64,000 nucleotides of DNA from DATFRX01 sp035630615 (GTDB taxonomy: Bacteria; Actinomycetota; Actinomycetes; Propionibacteriales; Nocardioidaceae), in contig DASQKI010000025.1 of NCBI GenBank assembly GCA_035630615.1, forward strand, positions 1-64,000, read 5' to 3'. The notes beneath the pieces were generated by a model. It was not told the origin of the DNA, ran no database searches, and saw nothing but the letters and a program-made list of their open reading frames with translations. Made by a program: the position numbers and the translations under genes. The first letter of the stretch is position 1. Each line of letters begins with the position of its first letter. Positions 32,580 to 43,037 of the stretch are shown here, piece by piece.

Positions 32580-33806
32580 GTGGCAGCGCAAAACTACCTG
32601 GCGGTGATCAAAGTCGTCGGCATCGGTGGCGGCGGCGTCAACGCGGTGAACCGGATGATCGAGGTCGGCCTGAAGGGCGTCGAGTTCATCGCGATCAACA
32701 CCGATGCCCAAGCACTGCTGATGAGCGATGCCGATGTGAAGCTCGACATCGGTCGCGAGATGACTCGGGGGCTCGGCGCCGGCGCCAACCCCAACGTCGG
32801 AGCGAAGGCGGCCGATGACCACGCCGAAGACATCGAGGAGGTGATCAAGGGTGCCGACATGGTCTTCGTCACCGCTGGGGAAGGCGGTGGCACGGGGACC
32901 GGCGGTGCTCCTGTGGTCGCCCGGATCGCCCGGTCGCTCGGCGCCCTGACCATCGGAGTCGTGACCCGGCCGTTCGCGTTCGAGGGACGACGGCGGGCCA
33001 ACCAGGCCGAGGAGGGCATCGCGGCGCTGCGTGAGGAAGTCGACACGCTCATCGTGATCCCCAACGACCGGCTGCTGTCGATCAGCGATCGCAACGTGAG
33101 CGTGCTCGACGCCTTCAAACAGGCCGACCAGGTGCTGCTGCAAGGTGTCTCGGGCATCACCGACCTGATCACGACCCCCGGCCTGATCAACCTCGACTTC
33201 GCCGACGTCAAGTCGGTGATGTCCGACGCTGGTTCGGCACTCATGGGCATCGGCTCGGCCCGCGGCGACGACCGAGCAGTGGCGGCCGCCGAGATGGCGG
33301 TCTCGAGTCCGCTGCTCGAGGCGTCGATCGACGGAGCGCACGGCGTGCTGTTGTCGATCGCCGGCGGGTCCGACCTCGGGCTGTTCGAAATCAACGAGGC
33401 AGCGGCCCTCGTCAGCGAGGCGGCGCACACCGAAGCCAACATCATCTTCGGCGCCGTGATCGATGACGCGTTGGGCGACGAGGTACGAGTCACGGTGATC
33501 GCCGCCGGGTTCGACGGCGGCATGCCGAAGCGGCGCGATGCCAGCCAGCCGGCCCTGCGGCGCGACAAGCCGGCACCGCCGCCGGTCACGACGACGCCCG
33601 AGCCGTACGCCTCGAAGGAGTCGACCGCTTCCAACGGCAGCACCGCCGGAGCCGACACGGAGCGGCCGGCGGCGGAGCCGGAGGAGCCGGCGCGACCGGC
33701 CGCCCCCGCCCAACCGGTACATGTCGGTGCCGGGCTCGTTCAGCAGCGCACGCCGAAGCCGTCGGATGGTGACGACGACCTCGACGTCCCGGACTTCCTG
33801 AAGTAA
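32580..33806 (+). CDS. ftsZ: Cell division GTPase FtsZ
   Basis: 408 residues. VGIGGGGVNAVNRMI, the tubulin signature GGGTGTGGAPVVA and the T7 loop NLDFADVKSVM are intact. A Pro/Ala/Glu-rich linker (about 320-385) ends in the conserved C-terminal peptide DLDVPDFLK that binds SepF and FtsW. The GTG at 32580 gives (M)AAQNYLAVIKVVG; AGAAGG lies 8 bases upstream and overlaps a nearer GTG (32571), which is therefore unlikely. It forms the Z-ring. Confidence 0.97.
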   Translation: MAAQNYLAVIKVVGIGGGGVNAVNRMIEVGLKGVEFIAINTDAQALLMSDADVKLDIGREMTRGLGAGANPNVGAKAADDHAEDIEEVIKGADMVFVTAGEGGGTGTGGAPVVARIARSLGALTIGVVTRPFAFEGRRRANQAEEGIAALREEVDTLIVIPNDRLLSISDRNVSVLDAFKQADQVLLQGVSGITDLITTPGLINLDFADVKSVMSDAGSALMGIGSARGDDRAVAAAEMAVSSPLLEASIDGAHGVLLSIAGGSDLGLFEINEAAALVSEAAHTEANIIFGAVIDDALGDEVRVTVIAAGFDGGMPKRRDASQPALRRDKPAPPPVTTTPEPYASKESTASNGSTAGADTERPAAEPEEPARPAAPAQPVHVGAGLVQQRTPKPSDGDDDLDVPDFLK

Positions 33807-34541
33807 GTGTTCGCCTTTCGGGACTCCCGGGGGCCGGTCGAGGTCGCCTTCACCGATCGTTACGGCGGCGTCAGCGAAGGACCATGGGAGTCGCTCAACC
33901 TCGGGACGAGCAATGGCGACGACCCCGAGCGGGTCGCGCACAACCTCGACCTGGTCTCGTCGAAGTTCGGCGTCGATCCGTCTCGGCTCGTGCGGATGAG
34001 CCAGGAGCACGGTGACCGGGTCTCCACGGTGGCGGAGCGACCCGACGAGATCCCGGTCGCCGACGGCCTCATCACCTCGGCGCCCGACCTCGGTCTCTTG
34101 GTCCGCGTCGCCGACTGCGTGCCGGTCGTGTTGGCCGACACCGAGGCCGGCGTGGTCGGCGTCGCGCACGCGGGGCGACCGGGTCTCGTTGTCGGCATCG
34201 TGGCGTCGACGGTCACTCGGATGCATGCCGCCGGCGCGCGGACGATCGTCGCCTGGCTCGGCCCACGGGTGTGCGGAAGCTGCTACGAGGTGCCGGAGCC
34301 GATGCGATCGGAGGTCGCCGACGCCGTACCAGATGCCTGGGCGACCACCTCGTGGGGGACACCGGCGGTCGATGTCGGCGCCGGGGTGGCCAGCCAGCTC
34401 CGCGGGATCGGCGTCGAGGTCGTCGACGTCATGGACTCCGATGAAAAGCTGTGTACGCGGGAGAACACTGACCTCTTCTCTTATCGCCGTCAGGGTCAGC
34501 GCTCGGGTCGTCTCGGCGGCCTGGTCCGGATCCGCCCGTGA
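33807..34541 (+). CDS. pgeF: Laccase-domain protein PgeF (YfiH family)
   Basis: 244 residues. The three metal-ligand blocks of the family are visible: MSQEHGDRV, RVADCVPVVLADTEAGVVGVAHAG (Cys and His), and a C-terminal ENTDLFSYRRQG. Members have been described as polyphenol oxidases, purine nucleoside-acting enzymes and, in E. coli, a peptidoglycan editing factor that removes wrongly built precursors. The GTG directly follows the ftsZ stop with no gap, implying coupling. Editing muropeptides fits this location. Confidence 0.9.
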   Translation: MFAFRDSRGPVEVAFTDRYGGVSEGPWESLNLGTSNGDDPERVAHNLDLVSSKFGVDPSRLVRMSQEHGDRVSTVAERPDEIPVADGLITSAPDLGLLVRVADCVPVVLADTEAGVVGVAHAGRPGLVVGIVASTVTRMHAAGARTIVAWLGPRVCGSCYEVPEPMRSEVADAVPDAWATTSWGTPAVDVGAGVASQLRGIGVEVVDVMDSDEKLCTRENTDLFSYRRQGQRSGRLGGLVRIRP

Positions 34542-35239
34542 CCGCGCGGCGGCGCGAGGAGTTGGCGACGGGACTGGCCCGGGTCGAGGCCCGGATCGCG
34601 TTGGCCGCCCGTGACGCCGGTCGCGACCCGGCCGACGTGACGCTCGTCGTCGTGACCAAGACCTTCCCGGCGAGCGACGTCCAGATACTGGCCGAGCTCG
34701 GGGTGCGCCACGTGGGGGAGAGTCGACATCCGGAGGCCCGCGACAAGCACGACGCGGCGCCGATGGGTTTGGTCTGGCACTTTGTCGGAGCCGTCCAGCG
34801 CAACAAGGCCGCCGCGATCGCCGGGTACGCCGACGTCGTCCACTCCGTCGACCGGGCTCGGCTGGTCGATCCGCTGTCGCGCGGAGCCGCCGACGCCGAC
34901 CGGGTCGTCCGGTGTCTGGTCCAGGTCAATCTCGACCCCGTCGAGTCCGGCGGCCGGGCCGGCTGCGCGCCCGCCGAGGTCGGCGAGCTGGCCGACCTGG
35001 TGGCCGCGGCCGACCACCTCGAGCTCGGCGGCGTCATGGCGATCGCACCGCTTGGCCTCGACCCGGCCCCGACGTTCGACCGGCTGGCGGCGATTGCGAC
35101 GCAGTTGCGGGCCACGTACCCCAGCGCCGTGATGCTGTCGGCCGGGATGAGCGGCGACCTAGAGGCCGCCGTTGCGGCCGGCGCGACACACGTACGCGTA
35201 GGTCGCGCGGTGCTCGGTGAGAGGCCGTCGGGCGGGTAG
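34538..35239 (+). CDS. PLP-binding homeostasis protein YggS (PLPBP)
   Basis: 233 residues, alanine-racemase-like barrel. The PLP lysine is in LVVVTKTFPASDV, and the phosphate site is MSGDLEAAVAAGATHVRVGRAVLG. The usual GENRVQE and HFIGxLQxNK blocks read GESRHPEA and HFVGAVQRNKA here, mild departures. It buffers PLP and amino acid pools. GTG 34538 overlaps the pgeF stop (GTGA). Confidence 0.92.
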   Translation: MTARRREELATGLARVEARIALAARDAGRDPADVTLVVVTKTFPASDVQILAELGVRHVGESRHPEARDKHDAAPMGLVWHFVGAVQRNKAAAIAGYADVVHSVDRARLVDPLSRGAADADRVVRCLVQVNLDPVESGGRAGCAPAEVGELADLVAAADHLELGGVMAIAPLGLDPAPTFDRLAAIATQLRATYPSAVMLSAGMSGDLEAAVAAGATHVRVGRAVLGERPSGG

Positions 35240-35321
35240 TGTCAGCACCGCAGGTGGAAGCCTGTGGAGACAGACGACGCGAGGCGGCGACCGTCTCGAA
35301 CGACCGGAGGTCATAGAGCCC

Positions 35322-35801
35322 ATGGCTGGCGCAATGCGCAAGGTTGGTGTTTACCTGGGCCTGGTCGAGGACGCCGACCGATTCGATGACGACTACGACG
35401 ATGTCGAAACCTTCGACGAGCCCGCCGACCGCCGTCCCGTGCGTGCTGTCCGTGACGAGCCGTCCGGTCAGGTGACCGAGCTCGCGCCACGACGCCGTCC
35501 GGTCGAGGCTCACCGCACCGACGCGGCCCGCATCACGACCCTGCATCCCCGCACCTACAACGAAGCCCGTACGATCGGCGAACACTTCCGCGACGGCATC
35601 CCGGTGATCATGAACCTGTCAGAGATGGACGACAACGACGCGAAGCGACTCGTCGACTTCGCGGCCGGTCTCGTCTTCGCTGTGCACGGGTCGATCGAGC
35701 GGGTGACCGCGAAGGTGTTCTTGCTCTCCCCACCCAATGTGTCCGTGACGGCCGAGGACAAGCAGCGCCTCGCCGAGGGCGGCTTCTTCAATCAGAGCTG
35801 A
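35322..35801 (+). CDS. sepF: Cell division protein SepF
   Basis: 159 residues. The N-terminal amphipathic membrane-targeting helix (MAGAMRKVGVYLGLVED) is followed by an acidic/basic linker and the SepF core (about 70-150: TTLHPRTYNEARTIGEHFRDGIPVIMNLSEM). The start ATG 35322 has CGGAGG 11 bases upstream; an earlier in-frame ATG overlaps yggS and lacks family sequence. SepF anchors FtsZ to the membrane, the main anchor in actinobacteria, which lack FtsA. Confidence 0.94.
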   Translation: MAGAMRKVGVYLGLVEDADRFDDDYDDVETFDEPADRRPVRAVRDEPSGQVTELAPRRRPVEAHRTDAARITTLHPRTYNEARTIGEHFRDGIPVIMNLSEMDDNDAKRLVDFAAGLVFAVHGSIERVTAKVFLLSPPNVSVTAEDKQRLAEGGFFNQS

Positions 35802-35806
35802 CGCCA

Positions 35807-36103
35807 ATGCAGGTTGCCGGCGAGATCATCGCCTTTGTCCTTTGGATCTGTCTTATACTGCTGATTGCCCGTATTGTGCTTGATTGGGTACAAATGCTGG
35901 CGCGGTCCTGGCAACCACGGGGAGCAGTACTAGTTCTATGCGAGGTCATCTATACCGTCACCGACCCACCGCTGCGCGCGATCCGGCGGGTGCTCCCGCC
36001 ACTGCGGCTCGGGATGGTGGCTCTCGATCTGTCTCCGTTGGTTCTCTTCGTGCTGATCTACATCCTGCAGCTGGTCAACGCGAGGATCTTCTTCTCCTCC
36101 TGA
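35807..36103 (+). CDS. YggT family membrane protein
   Basis: 98 residues, two hydrophobic helices (about 5-27 and 65-92) separated by the family segment YTVTDPPLRAIRRVLPPLRLG. It starts 5 bases after sepF. YggT proteins of the dcw cluster are associated with division or osmotic tolerance, but the mechanism is not settled. Confidence 0.9.
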   Translation: MQVAGEIIAFVLWICLILLIARIVLDWVQMLARSWQPRGAVLVLCEVIYTVTDPPLRAIRRVLPPLRLGMVALDLSPLVLFVLIYILQLVNARIFFSS

Positions 36104-36118
36104 CCGGCTACCGCCCAG

Positions 36119-36149
36119 TTGTCACGATCCCGTGTGAACCGGGTACGGT
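36119..36149 (+). promoter_or_regulatory. Candidate wag31 promoter
   Basis: TTGTCA (36119-36124) and TACGGT (36144-36149) are 19 bases apart. The predicted leader of about 40 bases carries CTGAGGTGAGG just before the ATG. A separate promoter fits the known strong expression of wag31. Confidence 0.45.
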
Positions 36150-36195
36150 GGGCGCACCAGGAAGGTCTGCATCCCTTCGATCCTGAGGTGAGGTC

Positions 36196-36954
36196 ATGCC
36201 ACTTACTCCAGAGGACGTGCGAAACAAGCGCTTCACGCCCGTCCGGCTGCGCGAGGGCTACGACATGGGCGAGGTCGACCAGTTCCTCGACGAGGTCGAG
36301 GGCGAGTTGGAGCGCCTCACTCAGGAGAACAACGACCTGCGGACCAAGCTCGCCGCCGCCTCCAGCGCCCGACCGCCGGAGATGACCCAGCCGATGGCGA
36401 TGCCTGAGCCGCCGCCGCGACCGGTGATCGAGGAACCCAAACCGCCGCCCGTCGTCGAGCCGCCCCCGATGCCGGCGATGCAGCGCAGTGTCGGGCCCGA
36501 GTCGGTCGCCGACGCCTCCGGCGCCGCCGCTCGCCTGCTGGAGATCGCGGCCAAGAACGCCGAGGAGATCGAGGCCGACGCCAAGGATCAGGCCGACAAG
36601 ATCCTCGCCGAGGCTCGGATGAAGGCCGAGCGGCTCACCAACGAGTCCCGCGCCAAGGCCGACCGGATGGAGTCCGACGCTCGGGCCCGCGCCCAAAAGC
36701 TCGATGCCGAGACCGCCGAGCGCCGCCAGCAGTTGTTCGGCGACCTCGAGCGTGACCGTGACCGCCTGTCCCGTGAGGTGGAGCACCTGCGCTCGTTCGA
36801 GCGCGAATACCGCAGCCGGCTCAAGAACTACTTCCAGGCCCAGCTCGCGCAGCTCGAAGGCGAGGAGACCGTCGCGGCCCCGTTGCCCGGCGGGCCCGAC
36901 TCCGAGCACGCGCCGAAGCGACTGCGCTCGCTGCTTGGTGAGGACGAGCGCTAA
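36196..36954 (+). CDS. wag31: Polar growth protein DivIVA/Wag31
   Basis: 252 residues. The DivIVA N-terminal lipid-binding domain (LTPEDVRNKRFTPVRLREGYDMGEVDQFLDEVE) is followed by a Pro-rich linker (about 68-98) and a long coiled coil (about 110-225). Wag31 organises polar cell-wall synthesis in actinobacteria, and its location after yggT is standard. Confidence 0.95.
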   Translation: MPLTPEDVRNKRFTPVRLREGYDMGEVDQFLDEVEGELERLTQENNDLRTKLAAASSARPPEMTQPMAMPEPPPRPVIEEPKPPPVVEPPPMPAMQRSVGPESVADASGAAARLLEIAAKNAEEIEADAKDQADKILAEARMKAERLTNESRAKADRMESDARARAQKLDAETAERRQQLFGDLERDRDRLSREVEHLRSFEREYRSRLKNYFQAQLAQLEGEETVAAPLPGGPDSEHAPKRLRSLLGEDER

Positions 36955-36959
36955 CCGAG

Positions 36960-36990
36960 CCGCTGATCACCGACTGAGCCGGTCGAGCGG
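36960..36990. terminator. Possible weak hairpin between wag31 and ileS
   Basis: CCGCT 36960-36964 pairs with AGCGG 36986-36990, and ACCG 36969-36972 with CGGT 36980-36983, as an interrupted stem. It lies in the 54-base gap between convergent genes. No T-tract. Confidence 0.3.
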
Positions 36991-37008
36991 TCTGTGGCGC
37001 TGGTCACC

Positions 37009-40218
<3,210 letters not shown>

Positions 40219-40482
40219 CTCGTCTCCGTCAGGATCCTGTCAAGGTCTGGCGGAGGGACGAGCGGCGCCGTTGCGCCGACCGCGGTACCACCCTCCTTGG
40301 CCGACAGATGCCGACCCTCTCGTGGCGCGCCGCTGCTGGATCTAGTGAGCCGCAGGACCTCGCGACCGTTCTGCCAGCGGCTCCGGGGTGATGTTCGTCG
40401 CGGCGCACCTCCCGGGCTCACACCGTCTCCGGGTCGCTCAAGGTGCGTGACGCGAGTAGTGGCCCCATCGTCGCCTTGCGGC
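40219..40482 (-). ncRNA. Isoleucine T-box riboswitch, translational type
   Basis: The T-box consensus GGGTGGTACCGCG lies at 40281-40293 on this strand. The putative specifier ATC (Ile) is at 40392-40390, in the context GAACATCACC. Downstream, CGGAGACG covering the ileS ribosome binding site (40228-40221) can pair with CGTCCCTCCG (40260-40251), a sequestering hairpin. Uncharged tRNA-Ile binding would free the site, so control is probably at translation, as described for other actinobacterial ileS leaders. Confidence 0.85.
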
Positions 40483-40488
40483 GGCTCC

Positions 40489-40494
40489 AGTGTA
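40489..40494 (-). promoter_or_regulatory. ileS T-box leader promoter -10
   Basis: TACACT reads on the minus strand from 40494 to 40489, predicting a start near 40482 and a leader of about 264 bases. No good -35 is apparent. Confidence 0.5.
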
Positions 40495-40622
40495 GAAGAC
40501 GGGCGTACTCGGGCACACCTGGCTTTCGTCGACGACGCCGCAGAAGTCGCCACGCGGCTGGGCGCACTACGGTCGAAATCGACATAAGTCGCATCCCGGG
40601 TACGTCGGGCGGCCGCGTGAGG

Positions 40623-40651
40623 TTGAAGCAGCGCGAAGGTATCCCTATCCT
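40623..40651 (+). promoter_or_regulatory. Promoter of the DksA-like gene
   Basis: TTGAAG (40623-40628) and TATCCT (40646-40651) are 17 bases apart, one of the best housekeeping promoters in the window. The leader is about 48 bases. The rest of the 487-base gap to ileS is T-box leader and its promoter. Confidence 0.6.
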
Positions 40652-40705
40652 GCCGGCACTGCAGACGGTGACCGCCCAGGTCACCGCGAGATAAGGGACC
40701 GACGA

Positions 40706-41440
40706 GTGGCGCAGCCGAAGAGCAGCACGAAGAAGTCCGCCGCGAAGCTTGCGGCTGCCAAGAAGGCCCCGGTCAAGAAGGCAGCCGCCAAGAAGACGAC
40801 CGCGAAGAAGACGGTCGCCAAGAAGGCCACGAAGAAGACTCCGGCCAAGAAGGCTCCCGCGAAGAAGGCGGCGGCGAAAAAGGCTCCCGCGAAGAGGGCC
40901 GCGAAGAAGGAAGCAACGAAGAAGGGCGCAGCGAAGAACGCCGTGAAGAAGGCGGCCAAGAAGGTCACGAAGAAGGCTCCGGCCAAGAAGGCCCCGGCAA
41001 AGAAGGCGGCGGCGAAGAAGGCGGTCGCGAAGAAGGCCCCATTCAAGCGGAACCTCGTCGTCCTGCCCAACGAGAAGCCATGGACGGCGAAGGAGCTCGG
41101 CGAAGTACGTGGCCAGCTCGAAGCCGACCGCGAACGTTTCCGGGTCGAGGTGTCGTCGGTGGAGCAGGGCATCCAAGACCTGCTTCGGGCCGGCGGCGAC
41201 GGTGCGGGCAATGATCAGGCCGATGTCGGGTCGACCTCACTGGAGCGCGACGCCGAGATGTCGTTGGCCAACAACACCCGCGACATGCTCATCCAGACCG
41301 AACGTGCGCTGGAGCGGTTGGAAGACCGCACGTACGGCGTCTGCGAATCGTGCGGCAATCCGATCGGGAAGCGCCGTCTCATGGTGTTTCCGCGTGCCAC
41401 ACTGTGCATGACATGCAAGCAGCGCGAGGAACGCCGCTGA
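40706..41440 (+). CDS. DksA/TraR zinc-finger protein with histone-like Lys/Ala-rich tail
   Basis: 244 residues. Residues 1 to about 112 are almost only Lys, Ala, Pro and Thr in KKAPAK/KKAAAK repeats, resembling histone H1 and actinobacterial nucleoid proteins. The C-terminal part has a helical hairpin (ELGEVRGQLEADRERFRVEV) and a C4 zinc finger, CESCGNPI...CMTC, of the TraR/DksA family. The GTG start has AAGGGACC upstream. Homologues lie before lspA in other actinobacteria. Binding to both RNA polymerase and DNA is an inference. Confidence 0.88.
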   Translation: MAQPKSSTKKSAAKLAAAKKAPVKKAAAKKTTAKKTVAKKATKKTPAKKAPAKKAAAKKAPAKRAAKKEATKKGAAKNAVKKAAKKVTKKAPAKKAPAKKAAAKKAVAKKAPFKRNLVVLPNEKPWTAKELGEVRGQLEADRERFRVEVSSVEQGIQDLLRAGGDGAGNDQADVGSTSLERDAEMSLANNTRDMLIQTERALERLEDRTYGVCESCGNPIGKRRLMVFPRATLCMTCKQREERR

Positions 41441-41994
41441 CGACCGGCGACGACGATTCCCCCGAACCGGCCGACGACGCGGCGCCTGAGGCCTCGTCCC
41501 CCGAGCGACGTGCTGGCCTGTTCGTCGGAGTGTGCGCGATCGCGTACGTCCTCGACGTCGTCACCAAGATCCTCGCGGTCGAGTTGCTGAGCGATCGGGG
41601 GCCGGTCGAGCTGATCCCGGGCGTGCTCACCCTGACGTTCACCCGCAACCCCGGGGCCGCCTTTGGCCTCGCGACCGGGATGACCCTGGTGTTGAGCCTG
41701 GTGGCGGCCGCTGTCGTCGTGGCGGTGATCCGGATCGCCACCCGCCTGCGCGATCCGCTGTGGGCGGTCGCGCTCGGCCTGCTGCTCGCCGGTGCCCTCG
41801 GCAATCTCACCGACAGAGTGTTCCGCGACCCCGGCATTCTCCGAGGGCACGTCGTCGACTTCCTCGAGCTGCCCAACTGGCCGATCTTCAACATCGCCGA
41901 CATGTGCATCACCACGGCGGCCGCCGTAGTCGTCGTGCAGTCGTTGCGGGGGATCGGCCCCGAAGGGCGTCGGACGGTCGCCGAGGACGCATGA
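41413..41994 (+). CDS. lspA: Lipoprotein signal peptidase LspA
   Basis: 193 residues from ATG 41413, which lies inside the end of the previous gene. Four membrane helices. The catalytic aspartates are in LGNLTDRVF and FNIADMCI, with NPGAAFG between. The N-terminal 30 acidic residues precede the first helix. The start is uncertain: ATG 41413 has no ribosome binding site, while a CTG at 41437, overlapping the upstream stop, has GAGGAA at good spacing. LspA cleaves the signal peptide of lipoproteins after lipidation by Lgt, encoded at the far end of the window. Confidence 0.92.
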   Translation: MQAARGTPLTTGDDDSPEPADDAAPEASSPERRAGLFVGVCAIAYVLDVVTKILAVELLSDRGPVELIPGVLTLTFTRNPGAAFGLATGMTLVLSLVAAAVVVAVIRIATRLRDPLWAVALGLLLAGALGNLTDRVFRDPGILRGHVVDFLELPNWPIFNIADMCITTAAAVVVVQSLRGIGPEGRRTVAEDA

Positions 41995-42920
41995 CCGAGC
42001 AGCGCATGCTCCCGGTCCCCGAGGGGTTGGCCGGTGAGCGTCTCGATGCGGCGCTGGCGCGGATGCTCGGGCTGTCGCGGACCAAAGCGGCCGAGCTCCT
42101 CGACAGCGGGGGAGTACGCATGGACGGGGTCGTCCCTTCCAAGTCGGACCGGGTCGTCGCCGGGGCGTGGCTCGACCTCACGATGCCCGATGCGCCGGCG
42201 GCCCCGTCGGTGCGTCCGGAGCGGGTCGACGGGCTGCGGATCATCCACGACGACGCCGATATGGTCGTCATCGACAAGCCGGTCGGTGTGGCCGCGCACC
42301 CGAGTCCGGGGTGGACCGGTCCGACCGTGCTGGGCCATCTGGCCGCCCTGGGCGTCGTGGTCGCGACATCGGGAGCGGCCGAGCGGCAAGGCATCGTCCA
42401 CCGGCTCGACGTCGGCACCAGCGGAGTCATGGTCGTCGCGAAGTCGGAGGCGGCCTACTCGGCCCTCAAGCAGGCCTTCCGTGACCGGCGGGTCGACAAG
42501 ATCTATCACGCCGTGGTGCAGGGGCATCCGGACCCGCTGAGCGGCACGATCGACGCGCCGATCGGCCGGCATCCGAGGCACGACTACCGGTGGGCGGTGA
42601 CGGCGGACGGCCGACCGAGTGTCACCCACTACGAGACGCTCGAGGCGCACCGCTTCGCCAGCCTGCTGGAGATCCGGCTCGAGACCGGCCGGACCCATCA
42701 GATCCGGGTCCACATGAGCGCGGTCCAGCATCCGTGCGTCGGCGACCTCACGTACGGTGCGGACCCGACCCTGGCGAGTCGGCTCGGCGTCTCGCGGCAG
42801 TGGCTGCACGCCGTCCGGCTCGGTTTCACGCACCCGGGTACGGGGGAGGCCGTCGAGTACGGGTCGGACTATCCGGACGATCTCGGCCACGCGCTCGCCG
42901 TACTCCGCGACGACATTTAG
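41991..42920 (+). CDS. RluD-type 23S rRNA pseudouridine synthase
   Basis: 309 residues. An S4-like RNA-binding domain (GERLDAALARMLGLSRTKAAELLDSGGVRMDG) precedes the RluA/RluD catalytic domain. The catalytic Asp is in IVHRLDVGTSGVMVVAK, and KIYHAVVQG and GRTHQIRVHM follow. ATG 41991 overlaps the lspA stop. The pairing lspA-rluD is common. The exact uridine targets are inferred from E. coli RluD. Confidence 0.93.
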   Translation: MTEQRMLPVPEGLAGERLDAALARMLGLSRTKAAELLDSGGVRMDGVVPSKSDRVVAGAWLDLTMPDAPAAPSVRPERVDGLRIIHDDADMVVIDKPVGVAAHPSPGWTGPTVLGHLAALGVVVATSGAAERQGIVHRLDVGTSGVMVVAKSEAAYSALKQAFRDRRVDKIYHAVVQGHPDPLSGTIDAPIGRHPRHDYRWAVTADGRPSVTHYETLEAHRFASLLEIRLETGRTHQIRVHMSAVQHPCVGDLTYGADPTLASRLGVSRQWLHAVRLGFTHPGTGEAVEYGSDYPDDLGHALAVLRDDI

Positions 42921-43037
42921 CCGGCCCGACTGGGCGACGATCACGGCCCTCCGAAGTGTCGGCGGCCGCTGGCAAGGTCGGTCGCGTAGGCTCTCGGAAG
43001 TCGCCCGAGTGCACCCGTCGAGGAGGCCCTCACACCC

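Noticed and set aside
40760..41045. Repetitive KKA-coding DNA as a satellite or CRISPR repeat
   Set aside because: The repeats are in frame within a protein that continues into a DksA-type zinc finger, so they are coding low-complexity sequence.
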